DNA of 64,000 nucleotides. Source: Arthrobacter crystallopoietes. GTDB taxonomy: Bacteria > Actinomycetota > Actinomycetes > Actinomycetales > Micrococcaceae. Each line of letters starts with the position of its first letter. Position 1 is the first letter of the stretch. The stretch lies in the NCBI RefSeq assembly GCF_017603825.1, contig NZ_CP072014.1:1550001-1614000 (forward strand). The letters are read 5' to 3'. The position numbers and the translations under genes are program-made. The notes beneath the pieces are model-generated. The model was not told where the DNA came from and ran no database searches. It saw only the letters and a list, made by a program, of their open reading frames with translations. This document shows positions 37,165 to 46,126 of this stretch, piece after piece.

Positions 37165-37363
37165 GCAGATAACGCTAACAGCGGACATGTTGCCGGCAAA
37201 GTCCGGGGCGGCTGTCGGAACAAGCTAATCTAGATAGAGACTTCCCCGTCCAGGGTTACCGTCCAGCCAGCACAGATCGCTGGCACCGGAACCTGCACGG
37301 GACATGAAAAGCGCAGCAGCGGGCGATTACCCTGCAATGGAATCGTAGAACGAGGTAACTGAA

Positions 37364-37747
37364 GTGCCCATCGGCAAGGTCAAATGGTTTGACACGGAAA
37401 AAGGTTTTGGATTCCTGGCCACGGATGAGGGCCAGGAAGTGTTCCTGCACGCCTCTGCCCTTCCGGCCGGTGTCACCGAGGTCAAGGCCGGCACCCGCAT
37501 GGAGTTCGGCGTAGCCGAGGGACGCCGGGGAGCGCAGGCCCTTTCGGCCCGCATCATCGATGCCAAGCCATCGGTCGCGAAGGCTGTCCGGAAGCCGGCG
37601 GAAGACATGGCCGTCATCACCGAGGACCTCATCAAGCTGCTCGACGGTATCTCCAACGGGCTCCGCAAGGGCCGCTATCCCGACAAGGCCCACTCGGCCA
37701 AGGTCGCAGCCGTGCTGCGCCACGTCGCGGATCAGCTGGACGTCTGA
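37364..37747 (+). CDS. Cold-shock domain protein with C-terminal extension
   Basis: A 127-aa protein. Residues 1-66 are a cold-shock domain (IGKVKWFDTEKGFGFLATD with RNP1, then EVFLHASALPAG with RNP2). Residues 67-127 form an extra helical domain (RKPAEDMAVITEDLIKLLDG, ISNGLRKGRYPDKAHSAKVA, LRHVADQL) not found in CspA. Probably nucleic-acid binding. GTG 37364 has GAGG upstream. The DUF3027 gene starts 17 bp later, so they are co-transcribed. Confidence 0.9.
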   Translation: MPIGKVKWFDTEKGFGFLATDEGQEVFLHASALPAGVTEVKAGTRMEFGVAEGRRGAQALSARIIDAKPSVAKAVRKPAEDMAVITEDLIKLLDGISNGLRKGRYPDKAHSAKVAAVLRHVADQLDV

Positions 37748-37764
37748 GCCGGCGGAGTCCATAC

Positions 37765-38562
37765 ATGAGCAGCGCTGAGACAGAAACGGAATCTGCAGTG
37801 GAACCGACAGTAGACACCGCCGCGGAAAGCCCTGCTCCGGTACGACGGCGGCCCGCTGCCAAGCGGCCCGCGAAACTGGATGCGCTGCTGGCCGCCGCCG
37901 TGGACCGTGCCCGTCAGGGCGTGCTCGAGATGGCCCCGGCGGAACAGGTCGGCGACCATGTGGGTGTGGTGGCGGAAGCCGAGCGCCTGGTGGTCCACCG
38001 GTTCGAATCCAAACTGCCCGGCTACATCGGCTGGCAGTGGTTCGCCTCCCTGGCGCGCGCGCCGCGGAGTAAAGAGATCACGGTCTGCGAAATCGGCCTG
38101 CTGCCCTCGGAAAAGTCGTTGCTGGCGCCGGACTGGGTTCCGTGGGCCGAGCGGGTGCGTCCCGAAGAAGCAGCCGCGGAAGCCGAGAACAACGACGGCG
38201 AAAGTAATGACGCCGACGGCCAGAGGCCGGATGAAGCTGGCAACGATGTTGATGGCGCCGCTGAAGCTGGGCCAGTCGACGAAGCCGCCGCTCCCGCCGT
38301 GGATGAATCCGCGGGCCAAGCATCGGCTGACCCGGATCCCTCAACTTCGCACTCCGCAACCTCGGAGAACGCAGGCTCAGCGGACGCAGTGCTTGAGCCC
38401 TACTCGTCGGAGCCTTCGGCCGACGAACTTGTTACGGACGAACCCGGCTCGGATTTGAAGACAGCTGAGGCTGATGCGGAGGCAGCAGAGGCTGGCCCGG
38501 AGACAGCCGAGTCCGACTTCGAGGCACCTGAGACCAGCCCACGCCCGGAGGCAAGCGCCTAA
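37765..38562 (+). CDS. DUF3027 domain protein with long acidic tail
   Basis: A 265-aa protein. A basic, Pro-rich N-terminus precedes the DUF3027 domain (about 38-130: LDALLAAAVDRARQGVLEMA, VVHRFESKLPGYIGWQWFAS, KEITVCEIGLLPSEKSLLAP, DWVPWAERV). The last ~130 residues are nearly all Glu, Asp, Ala, Ser and Pro and are surely disordered. Function unknown; the pairing with a cold-shock-domain gene suggests nucleic-acid work. It is in one operon with 37364 and perhaps the MFS gene 49 bp on. Confidence 0.82.
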   Translation: MSSAETETESAVEPTVDTAAESPAPVRRRPAAKRPAKLDALLAAAVDRARQGVLEMAPAEQVGDHVGVVAEAERLVVHRFESKLPGYIGWQWFASLARAPRSKEITVCEIGLLPSEKSLLAPDWVPWAERVRPEEAAAEAENNDGESNDADGQRPDEAGNDVDGAAEAGPVDEAAAPAVDESAGQASADPDPSTSHSATSENAGSADAVLEPYSSEPSADELVTDEPGSDLKTAEADAEAAEAGPETAESDFEAPETSPRPEASA

Positions 38563-38611
38563 ACCATCCGCGGCCATGTGAATTCCGCGGCAGAAAGGAG
38601 CGCCTGTATAA

Positions 38612-39871
38612 ATGTTCCGTTCGCTGCAGTTCTTCAACTACCGCATCTGGTTTGTCGGGGCGATCGTCTCCAACATCGGCACCTGGATGCAGCGGACCGC
38701 ACAGGACTGGCTGGTTTACGACATCCTGACCAAGCAGGACGCTGCTGCCATGGGTATCGTCATGGCGCTTCAGCTTGGCCCGCAGTTGCTCATGGCACCA
38801 TGGTCGGGACTGATCGCGGACAGTTTCAACCGGCGCCACCTGCTCATGATCACCCAGATTTCCATGGCACTGCTGGGCCTTGGGCTGGGCATCATGGTGA
38901 TCGCGGACGTTGTGGAGCTCTGGCACGTCTACGCCTTCGCGCTGGCCTTGGGCATGGTGGCCTCCGTGGATGCCCCGGCCCGGCAGACCTTTGTCTCGGA
39001 GCTCGTCCGTGATGATTTCCTGCCCAACGCCGTCGCGCTGAACAGCACTTCCTTCAACCTGGCCCGCATGGTGGGACCGGCCGTTTCGGGCGTGCTGACG
39101 GTCGCCGTCGGTCCTGGCTGGGTTTTCCTTATCAACGCGGGCACGTTCGGTGCCATGATCGCCGCACTGCTGGTAATCCGCGGCAGTGAGCTGCGGTCAC
39201 TGCCTAAGGCTGCCAAGGGCAAGGGCAGAATCCGCGAAGGGTTCCGCTACGTGCGCCACCGGCCGGACCTGATGGTCGTCATGACGGCGATCTTCATCAT
39301 CGGAACCTTCGGACTGAACTTTGCCATCTATATTGCCGCCATGGCCCGGACGGAATTCGGTGGGCACGCCGGCGACTTTGGCCTGCTGTCGTCCGTCATG
39401 GCCATCGGCTCGGTCATGGGGTCACTGCTTGCTGCCCGCCGCGACCGGCCCCGGCTGCGATTCATTTTCGGGGCCGCGGCAGCCTTCGCGGTCGCCTGCA
39501 CGGCGGCAGCCCTGGCACCCAACGCCTGGTTGTTCGGCCTGGCCCTCGTGCCCATCGGAGTCTCCGCCCTGACCATCATGACCGGCGCTAACGCCTACGT
39601 GCAGACCAACACGGACCAGGTGATGCGTGGACGCGTGATGGCGTTGTATATGGCGATCTTCATGGGCGGAACCCCGATCGGTGCTCCTATCGTCGGCGCC
39701 GTCACCGACGCGTTCGGGCCGCGGTGGGGCCTGGGCGTGGGGGCCCTTGCCGGGCTGGCCGCGGCACTTGTCGGCTTCATCTGGGCATGGCGGGCCCGGC
39801 ACATGCGCTTCCAGTTCGACCGCAGCGCCAAACAGAAGCTGCGCATTACTTATCTGCAGCAGCGGCGATAG
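38612..39871 (+). CDS. MFS transporter (EntS/MFS_3 type)
   Basis: A 419-aa twelve-helix transporter. The N-terminal FRSLQFFNYRIWFVGAIVSN, IGTWMQRTAQDWLVYDI, PARQTFVSELVRDDFLPNAV and ALNSTSFNLARMVGPAVSG blocks mark the EntS/MFS_3 group, which exports siderophores or drugs. Substrate unknown. AAAGGAG lies upstream of ATG 38612. A strong terminator follows at 39952. Confidence 0.88.
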   Translation: MFRSLQFFNYRIWFVGAIVSNIGTWMQRTAQDWLVYDILTKQDAAAMGIVMALQLGPQLLMAPWSGLIADSFNRRHLLMITQISMALLGLGLGIMVIADVVELWHVYAFALALGMVASVDAPARQTFVSELVRDDFLPNAVALNSTSFNLARMVGPAVSGVLTVAVGPGWVFLINAGTFGAMIAALLVIRGSELRSLPKAAKGKGRIREGFRYVRHRPDLMVVMTAIFIIGTFGLNFAIYIAAMARTEFGGHAGDFGLLSSVMAIGSVMGSLLAARRDRPRLRFIFGAAAAFAVACTAAALAPNAWLFGLALVPIGVSALTIMTGANAYVQTNTDQVMRGRVMALYMAIFMGGTPIGAPIVGAVTDAFGPRWGLGVGALAGLAAALVGFIWAWRARHMRFQFDRSAKQKLRITYLQQRR

Positions 39872-39951
39872 GCTGCCGGAGCGGCGGCGCGGGCACCGGA
39901 CGGTATCCCCGAGGCCCGAAGCCTGAGGCATGCTTGCTCCCGCGCAACACA

Positions 39952-39991
39952 AACAACGAGGCACCCTGGAAAACCAGGGTGCCTCGTTGTT
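39952..39991. terminator. Bidirectional terminator between MFS gene and serC
   Basis: An 18-bp perfect stem (39952-39969 with 39974-39991) around AAAA, with A-rich 5' and T-rich 3' ends. It is placed between convergent genes and works in principle for both. Confidence 0.85.
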
Positions 39992-40005
39992 GCGGTTGGC
40001 GGAAA

Positions 40006-41160
<1,155 letters not shown>

Positions 41161-41333
41161 TTACGCTGATCTCTAGACAGTTCGCCTTCGAACCTCCTCA
41201 CATTCTGTCGCAGAGGTCCGGCCGTCCGATACTTGAGACGCCCATATTTCGCATGCTGGACCTGGGATGCGGGCGCGTCCCGTAATCTATTGCGCCTCAG
41301 GCTCACACACTGGAATTATCGGCCCTTGCGGCA

Positions 41334-41350
41334 AACAAGATAACCTTGTT
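41334..41350. promoter_or_regulatory. Small inverted repeat upstream of the DtxR-family gene
   Basis: AACAAG (41334-41339), ATAAC, CTTGTT (41345-41350), about 72 bp before the regulator start. It could be an autoregulatory operator. The arm is only 6 bp, so this is weak. Confidence 0.35.
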
Positions 41351-41421
41351 GGGGGACCACGACGCCGGTGCGTCGGCTTTCGGATCTATCCCGCCACCTG
41401 CGCTGAGGAGCAAGAATTCCA

Positions 41422-42138
41422 GTGACTGATCTCATCGACACAACCGAGATGTACCTTCGGACCATTCTCGAGCTGGAAGAAGAGAACATCGTTGCCCTGC
41501 GGGCCCGCATTGCGGAGCGCCTGCGCCATTCCGGACCTACCGTTTCCCAGACCGTGGGGCGGATGGAGCGTGACGGGTTAGTGGTTGTCTCCGGAGACCG
41601 GCACCTGGAGCTTACGGAGAACGGCCGGCGCCGCGCCACCGAAGTGATGCGCAAGCACCGGCTGGCCGAGCGGCTCCTGGCGGATGTCATCGGTCTGGAC
41701 TGGGCTTATGTCCACGACGAAGCATGCCGGTGGGAGCATGTGATGAGCGAGCGGGTGGAGCAGCGCCTCTATGAGCTGCTGGGTAAACCTACTGAGTCGC
41801 CCTACGGCAATCCCATCCCGGGGCTTGAGGCCCTGGGCGGAAAGCCTGCTGAGGAGTTCATCAACGGTGTTGTTAACCTCACAGAAGCCATGCGGAAGTA
41901 CCAACCGTCGGACACCGTGACCATTATCCGGCTAGCCGAGCCGATCCAGGTGGAGCCGGAATTGCTCCTCCAACTGGATGAAGGGGGCCTGAAACCCGGG
42001 GCCAAGCTGCAGCTGGAAACCGTGGGCGAATACATTTCAGTTCGTGTCCCAGGCATCGAGGGCGCCCTCGAACTGCCGCCCGAGGTGGCTGCCCACATCT
42101 TTGTGGCGTTCGATCCCGTCCCAGCTGGAAACGCTTAA
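41422..42138 (+). CDS. DtxR/IdeR-family metal-dependent transcriptional regulator
   Basis: A 238-aa regulator. Residues 1-65 are the winged helix (LIDTTEMYLRTILELEEENI, GPTVSQTVGRMERDGLVVV). Residues 66-140 are the metal-binding/dimer domain (HRLAERLLADVIGLDWAYVH, DEACRWEHVMSERVEQRL) with the usual Cys-x-x-x-x-His-x-x-Glu-like ligand set. The C-terminal SH3-like domain is about 150-230. Length fits IdeR/DtxR more than the shorter MntR. It represses iron-uptake genes when Fe(II) is bound; a likely target is the gene at 20795. GTG 41422 has GAGGAG 11 bp upstream. Confidence 0.9.
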   Translation: MTDLIDTTEMYLRTILELEEENIVALRARIAERLRHSGPTVSQTVGRMERDGLVVVSGDRHLELTENGRRRATEVMRKHRLAERLLADVIGLDWAYVHDEACRWEHVMSERVEQRLYELLGKPTESPYGNPIPGLEALGGKPAEEFINGVVNLTEAMRKYQPSDTVTIIRLAEPIQVEPELLLQLDEGGLKPGAKLQLETVGEYISVRVPGIEGALELPPEVAAHIFVAFDPVPAGNA

Positions 42139-42228
42139 CCGCGTTGTCCACAGGAATGGATAAAGGAATTATTACTCTGGAGGGTTTCCCTTTATAGTTG
42201 TTGCTTGACGCCGATGCATTGGCGTTAC

Positions 42229-42424
42229 CTGATCCGTAGCCGAACCCTGTCAGCGGATCAGCGACCCGCATTGACAGGGGCGGAGGACCCACCATCGGCA
42301 GCCTACCCAGCTGCCTAGGGGTGAAGCCACGCTTGATTTCGGTACCAGCCGCTTTCCGCGCTGATGCCGCACGTCTTGTGGCCGAGTTATCTCTTACTCG
42401 AATCCGACAGCTAACTTCGCAGGC
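42229..42424 (+). promoter_or_regulatory. c-di-AMP riboswitch (ydaO/yuaA type) upstream of the M23 gene
   Basis: Core blocks of the ydaO aptamer occur in order: GCCGAACCC (42239), GGCGGAGGACCCAC (42280 region), CTAGGGGTGAAGCC (42315 region) and the 3' signature CGAATCCGACAGCTAACTTC followed by GCAGGC (ends 42424). These match the aptamer sequence known from Thermoanaerobacter ydaO as I recall it. The rest of the 42139-42444 gap is promoter. The ribosome site GGAGAGGG follows 5-6 bp after. In actinobacteria this class sits before resuscitation-factor and cell-wall hydrolase genes and lowers expression when c-di-AMP is bound. Confidence 0.9.
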
Positions 42425-42444
42425 TTATAGGAGAGGGAAGAGTT

Positions 42445-43242
42445 TTGTCAGAACAAAGAGCCACGGGACGGCGTCGTTCGGCCGCCCCGGCAGGTAGGTC
42501 GCGGCCGCGTTCGGGAAGCACCGGCCGCCGACGCGCCGAAGCTGCTCCGTCGCCCGTTACCTCAGTAGTCCGCGGTGCCGGCCACAAGGCCGCCATTGTG
42601 GCCACCGCATCCGGCATGGCGCTTACTGTCCTGCTGCCCACCACCGCAGGTGCCTCTGCGTCCGGCGAACCCACCGTTGATGCGGCAGCAGCCGAGGTCA
42701 CAGCCGTCGCCGCCGCGCCCGTGACAGCGGCAGCGGAAGTTGATCTGCACTTCCAGCGCGCTGGCCTGACCAGCAATTTTGATCCGGACGCCAAGCTCGA
42801 ACAGGTCATGGTGGCATCCGGCAGCGATGCCAAGGCCGTCAGCAGTGAAGGTACGCTGTCCCAGCCAATGGAGATGGACAGCATGAAGATGACTTCCCCG
42901 TTCGGTATGCGGGTCAATCCCGTAACCGGGTATGCCGGTGAAATGCACACCGGCCAGGACTACGGCGCAGCCTGCGGCTCGCCGGTCTACTCTGCCGCAG
43001 GCGGCACGGTCAAGGAAGCCGGCTGGTTTGGCGGCTATGGCAACCGCGTGGTGGTGGACCACGGCAACGGCCTTGAGACCACGTACAACCACCTGACAAG
43101 CATTAGCGCCAAAGTCGGCGACACCGTCAGCCGTGGGGAATTGTTGGCCCAAAGTGGTACAACCGGTAATTCCACCGGTTGCCATCTTCACTTTGAGGTA
43201 GTTGTCAACGGCGACATGGTTGACCCCAAGGGTTGGCTGTAA
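42445..43242 (+). CDS. Secreted M23-family (LytM) peptidoglycan endopeptidase
   Basis: A 265-aa exported zinc peptidase. An Arg-rich N-terminus and hydrophobic segment (about 48-72, ending ASA) act as signal. The M23 domain (about 145-265) holds FGMRVNPVTGYAGEMHTGQD with the H-x-x-x-D zinc ligands, LAQSGTTGNSTGCHLHFEVV with H-x-H, and NGDMVDPKGWL. It cuts peptide cross-links in the wall. TTG 42445 is preceded by GGAGAGGGAAG. First of three riboswitch-controlled wall genes. Confidence 0.93.
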   Translation: MSEQRATGRRRSAAPAGRSRPRSGSTGRRRAEAAPSPVTSVVRGAGHKAAIVATASGMALTVLLPTTAGASASGEPTVDAAAAEVTAVAAAPVTAAAEVDLHFQRAGLTSNFDPDAKLEQVMVASGSDAKAVSSEGTLSQPMEMDSMKMTSPFGMRVNPVTGYAGEMHTGQDYGAACGSPVYSAAGGTVKEAGWFGGYGNRVVVDHGNGLETTYNHLTSISAKVGDTVSRGELLAQSGTTGNSTGCHLHFEVVVNGDMVDPKGWL

Positions 43243-43258
43243 CCAAGGACACACCATT

Positions 43259-43280
43259 CCGTGATCGGAATGTGACTTAG
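43259..43280 (+). promoter_or_regulatory. Conserved promoter box, copy 1
   Basis: CCGTGATC, one variable base, GAATGTGACTTAG. The same 22 bp recur at 44623-44644 before the second NlpC/P60 unit, although the 40-odd bp after it differ. It contains a direct repeat GTGAT/GTGAC with 11-bp spacing. Possible regulator site; inference. Confidence 0.5.
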
Positions 43281-43340
43281 AAGATGAAACGTTATAGTGT
43301 CGAACCCGTGCCGAAGACCGGTTAGAGGTTTGGCACCTCC

Positions 43341-43529
43341 GGGTGGATTGCCTAGCTCTGCCACTTCCCGGGGTCCGTTCGCAACGATTTCGCATGGCAG
43401 AGGCGGGGGAACCAACTTTCGGGCTTCTTTTGGAGGCCCTTGGGGTTAAGTTGTGGGTGTTCTTGGCTGAGGCCGGGGCTCCCATGGCCGGATGACTCCC
43501 ATCCGAACCCGACAGCTCACCTCGCAGGC
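43341..43529 (+). promoter_or_regulatory. c-di-AMP riboswitch (ydaO/yuaA type) upstream of NlpC/P60 copy 1
   Basis: Aptamer blocks in order: GGATTGCC, GAGGCGGGGGAACCAAC, CTTGGGGTTAAGT and the 3' signature CCGAACCCGACAGCTCACCT followed by CGCAGGC. GGGAGAGG follows at once as the ribosome site of GTG 43550. Same class as 42229 but closer in detail to the Thermoanaerobacter type (GGGGTTAA). Confidence 0.9.
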
Positions 43530-43549
43530 ATTGGGAGAGGTAATCACTC

Positions 43550-44332
43550 GTGTCTAAGAACACTGCTGCTTTGGGCCGCCACCGTGCTGTGCCCGTCCGT
43601 ACCAGCCCGTTGGAGTCTATTTCCAAGGCTGTTTCTTCGAATGCCGGTTCCGTGGGCCGCCAGGCTGCTGTGATTGCTGCCGCGTCCGGTCTGGTTCTTT
43701 CTGTCGGTGTTCCGGCGCAGGCGACCAGTATTGAGCGTGAGGCTTCGGTCCAGGCTGCTGCTGCGGCTCCGTCGCGGGTGCAGGTTGAGGCTGTGCAGGC
43801 TTCTGCTGCTGTTGAGCTGGATCTTGAGCGTTCGGGTGTGACCTCGACGGCCGCTCCGGTGGTTGAAGAGCCGGAGCCTGTGGTTGAGGCTGTGGCCGAG
43901 GAAGTTGCTCCGGTGGTTGAGGAAGCTGCCGAGAAGGCTGTTGCCCCGGTTGAGAAGGCTGAGGAAGCGCCGAAGCCCGAGGCGAAGGCTGATGTTGCTG
44001 CCAGCGGTATTGGTGCCGCTTTGGTGGCGTCGGCTTACGGCCAGATCGGTGTGTCGCAGGACTGTACCGCGATGGTGGAGAACGCGCTGCGTTCGGCCGG
44101 TATTTCCGTGGGCGATCTGGCTCCGGCGCAGTTCATGGCGTACGGTACCCAGGTTTCGACGCCGCAGCCGGGCGACATGATCTACTACGACGATGCCGGT
44201 GCCGGTGTGCCGCACATCGCGATTTACGTGGGCAACGGCCAGGCCATTCATGGTGGCTGGACCGGTTACACGACCGCGCTGGCCGATGCCTACATCGGTT
44301 CGGGCCCGGTCTTCATCCGCCCCAACGGCTAA
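43550..44332 (+). CDS. Secreted NlpC/P60-family peptidoglycan hydrolase, copy 1
   Basis: A 260-aa exported protein. A signal segment (about 38-60, AAVIAAASGLVLSVGVPAQA) is followed by a Val/Glu/Ala/Pro-rich spacer (about 62-148) and an NlpC/P60 domain (about 150-260). The nucleophile Cys is in GVSQDCTAMVENALRSAG and the catalytic His in GVPHIAIYVGNGQAIHGG. It cleaves peptide stems of peptidoglycan. Codon use is unlike the neighbours, with many T-ending GCT, GTT and GGT codons. Identical to the protein at 44912. Confidence 0.93.
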   Translation: MSKNTAALGRHRAVPVRTSPLESISKAVSSNAGSVGRQAAVIAAASGLVLSVGVPAQATSIEREASVQAAAAAPSRVQVEAVQASAAVELDLERSGVTSTAAPVVEEPEPVVEAVAEEVAPVVEEAAEKAVAPVEKAEEAPKPEAKADVAASGIGAALVASAYGQIGVSQDCTAMVENALRSAGISVGDLAPAQFMAYGTQVSTPQPGDMIYYDDAGAGVPHIAIYVGNGQAIHGGWTGYTTALADAYIGSGPVFIRPNG

Positions 44333-44333
44333 G

Positions 44334-44622
44334 GCGCAATTAGCGCAGCCCCGCTGCCAGCCGGCCTATTCAAGCGGACGGGTTCACATCCGTAAGGGAT
44401 GCGGGCCCCTTCCTTGATTTCTTATGGTGCTCTTTCCGTGCCTGCCATTTCGGCCAACTCCTATATTCCGGCTGCATTCTTCCGCACTTCTCGTCACATT
44501 CAGGTAACGGCGAAAAATGTGAATTAAATCACGCAGACGTGAAAGAAAACCGCGAATTTCCGGGGCATGATGAAACGATACGGGCTGGGAGGACGCTGTC
44601 TGGCCGATTCAAAGCGGATTTC
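44334..44622 (+). other. Gap between the two NlpC/P60 units
   Basis: No gene is seen in this 289 bp. It is more AT-rich toward its 3' end than the rest of the region. TCACATT near 44493 and AATGTGA near 44516 form a loose inverted repeat. There is no clear terminator after copy 1, so transcripts may run into the second unit. It ends in the promoter box at 44623. Confidence 0.6.
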
Positions 44623-44644
44623 CCGTGATCTGAATGTGACTTAG
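44623..44644 (+). promoter_or_regulatory. Conserved promoter box, copy 2
   Basis: Same 22-bp box as 43259-43280 with one base changed (t for g). It lies 2 bp further from its riboswitch than copy 1, because the spacer between box and duplicated block is not part of the near-identical repeat. Confidence 0.5.
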
Positions 44645-44702
44645 GGCTGTAAATCGTATACCGTCTTGTTCGTGCCAAACCGGATCATGGTTTGGTACCT
44701 CC

Positions 44703-44891
44703 GGGTGGATTGCCTAGCTCTGCCACTTCCCGGGGTCCGTTCGCAACGATTTCGCATGGCAGGGGCGGGGGAACCAACTTCCGGGCTTCTTTTGGAGGCC
44801 CTTGGGGTTAAGTTGTGGGTGTTCTTGGCTGAGGCCGGGGCTCCCATGGCCGGATGACTCCCATCCGAACCCGACAGCTCACCTCGCAGGC
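44703..44891 (+). promoter_or_regulatory. c-di-AMP riboswitch (ydaO/yuaA type) upstream of NlpC/P60 copy 2
   Basis: The same aptamer as 43341-43529 with two base changes (GGCAGGGG for GGCAGAGG; CTTCCGGG for CTTTCGGG). All conserved blocks and the 3' signature are intact, so it should still bind its ligand. Confidence 0.9.
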
Positions 44892-44911
44892 ATTGGGAGA
44901 GGTAATCACTC

Positions 44912-45694
44912 GTGTCTAAGAACACTGCTGCTTTGGGCCGCCACCGTGCTGTGCCCGTCCGTACCAGCCCGTTGGAGTCTATTTCCAAGGCTGTTTCTTC
45001 GAATGCCGGTTCCGTGGGCCGCCAGGCTGCTGTGATTGCTGCCGCGTCCGGTCTGGTTCTTTCTGTCGGTGTTCCGGCGCAGGCGACCAGTATTGAGCGT
45101 GAGGCTTCGGTCCAGGCTGCTGCTGCGGCTCCGTCGCGGGTGCAGGTTGAGGCTGTGCAGGCTTCTGCTGCTGTTGAGCTGGATCTTGAGCGTTCGGGTG
45201 TGACCTCGACGGCCGCTCCGGTGGTTGAAGAGCCGGAGCCTGTGGTTGAGGCTGTGGCCGAGGAAGTTGCTCCGGTGGTTGAGGAAGCTGCCGAGAAGGC
45301 TGTTGCCCCGGTTGAGAAGGCTGAGGAAGCGCCGAAGCCCGAGGCGAAGGCTGATGTTGCTGCCAGCGGTATTGGTGCCGCTTTGGTGGCGTCGGCTTAC
45401 GGCCAGATCGGTGTGTCGCAGGACTGTACCGCGATGGTGGAGAACGCGCTGCGTTCGGCCGGTATTTCCGTGGGCGATCTGGCTCCGGCGCAGTTCATGG
45501 CGTACGGTACCCAGGTTTCGACGCCGCAGCCGGGCGACATGATCTACTACGACGATGCCGGTGCCGGTGTGCCGCACATCGCGATTTACGTGGGCAACGG
45601 CCAGGCCATTCATGGTGGCTGGACCGGTTACACGACCGCGCTGGCCGATGCCTACATCGGTTCGGGCCCGGTCTTCATCCGCCCCAACGGCTAA
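44912..45694 (+). CDS. Secreted NlpC/P60-family peptidoglycan hydrolase, copy 2
   Basis: Predicted protein identical over all 260 residues to that at 43550, with the same signal, spacer, catalytic Cys (QDCTAMV) and His (PHIAIYVG). The gene has its own promoter box, riboswitch and ribosome site, and is followed by a terminator at 45861. The duplication raises gene dose or lets two promoters drive the same enzyme. Confidence 0.93.
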   Translation: MSKNTAALGRHRAVPVRTSPLESISKAVSSNAGSVGRQAAVIAAASGLVLSVGVPAQATSIEREASVQAAAAAPSRVQVEAVQASAAVELDLERSGVTSTAAPVVEEPEPVVEAVAEEVAPVVEEAAEKAVAPVEKAEEAPKPEAKADVAASGIGAALVASAYGQIGVSQDCTAMVENALRSAGISVGDLAPAQFMAYGTQVSTPQPGDMIYYDDAGAGVPHIAIYVGNGQAIHGGWTGYTTALADAYIGSGPVFIRPNG

Positions 45695-46126
45695 GAGTTT
45701 CAGCAGGGTCTGCGGTACCTGTACACGTTTCCTAGGTCATAGCAGTACCATCCCGGGCGTTCCGCCGTACGGAGGCCTGCCGGCATCTGCCGGCGGCCCC
45801 AGTTGCAAACGCCGGTCTGCCCGTGGCGGAGCTGGAATAGACCTGGATCAACGTTTTTGCCTGCAGGGCCGTCCTCCGTCGAGGGCGGCCCTGCAGTAGT
45901 TAAGGGGTGGGTGCGCCTTGCCCCTGATCGGCACGGTTCTCGTCTGACGAGAACCGAAAACAACGTTTCATCAGCGCCGCGGGCCCCCCGTCGGAATTTC
46001 GATAGGCGAATAATTAGCGCAGCGGGCGTGATTCCGCTTACTCTAACTCTTGTCAGTGTCGAATCACCATGGCCGGGAGCAGCCGATCCCGCAGCCCCGG
46101 ACGTGGCCGGACGGACAGGAACGTGC
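45695..46126 (+). other. 432-bp gap with two hairpins
   Basis: No gene seen. It holds a terminator-like stem (45861-45896) and a perfect 11-bp inverted repeat CGGTTCTCGTC/GACGAGAACCG (45934-45956) followed by an AAAA stretch. The last ~100 bp are the leader of the HNH gene. Confidence 0.6.
45861..45896 (+). terminator. Terminator hairpin after NlpC/P60 copy 2
   Basis: A 16-bp stem with one G-U pair (45861-45876 with 45881-45896) and loop CGTC, then TAGTTAAG. Position and strength fit the end of the riboswitch gene array. Confidence 0.7.

Larger units (their letters stand above)
43327..44333. repeat. Tandem duplication, copy 1 (riboswitch plus NlpC/P60 gene)
   Basis: A ~1007-bp block repeated at 44689-45695 with an offset of 1362 bp. 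By eye only three base differences are found, all in the leader (c/t near 43334; a/g in GGCAGAGG; t/c in CTTTCGGG). The coding part looks identical. Confidence 0.9.
44689..45695. repeat. Tandem duplication, copy 2 (riboswitch plus NlpC/P60 gene)
   Basis: Second copy of the block at 43327-44333. Similarity ends one base after the stop codon; the downstream DNA (GAGTTTCAGC versus GGCGCAATTA) is unrelated. Confidence 0.9.

Noticed and set aside
42139-45900. The duplicated region as a mobile element
   Set aside because: No transposase, terminal inverted repeats or target duplication around the blocks; better explained by tandem gene duplication.
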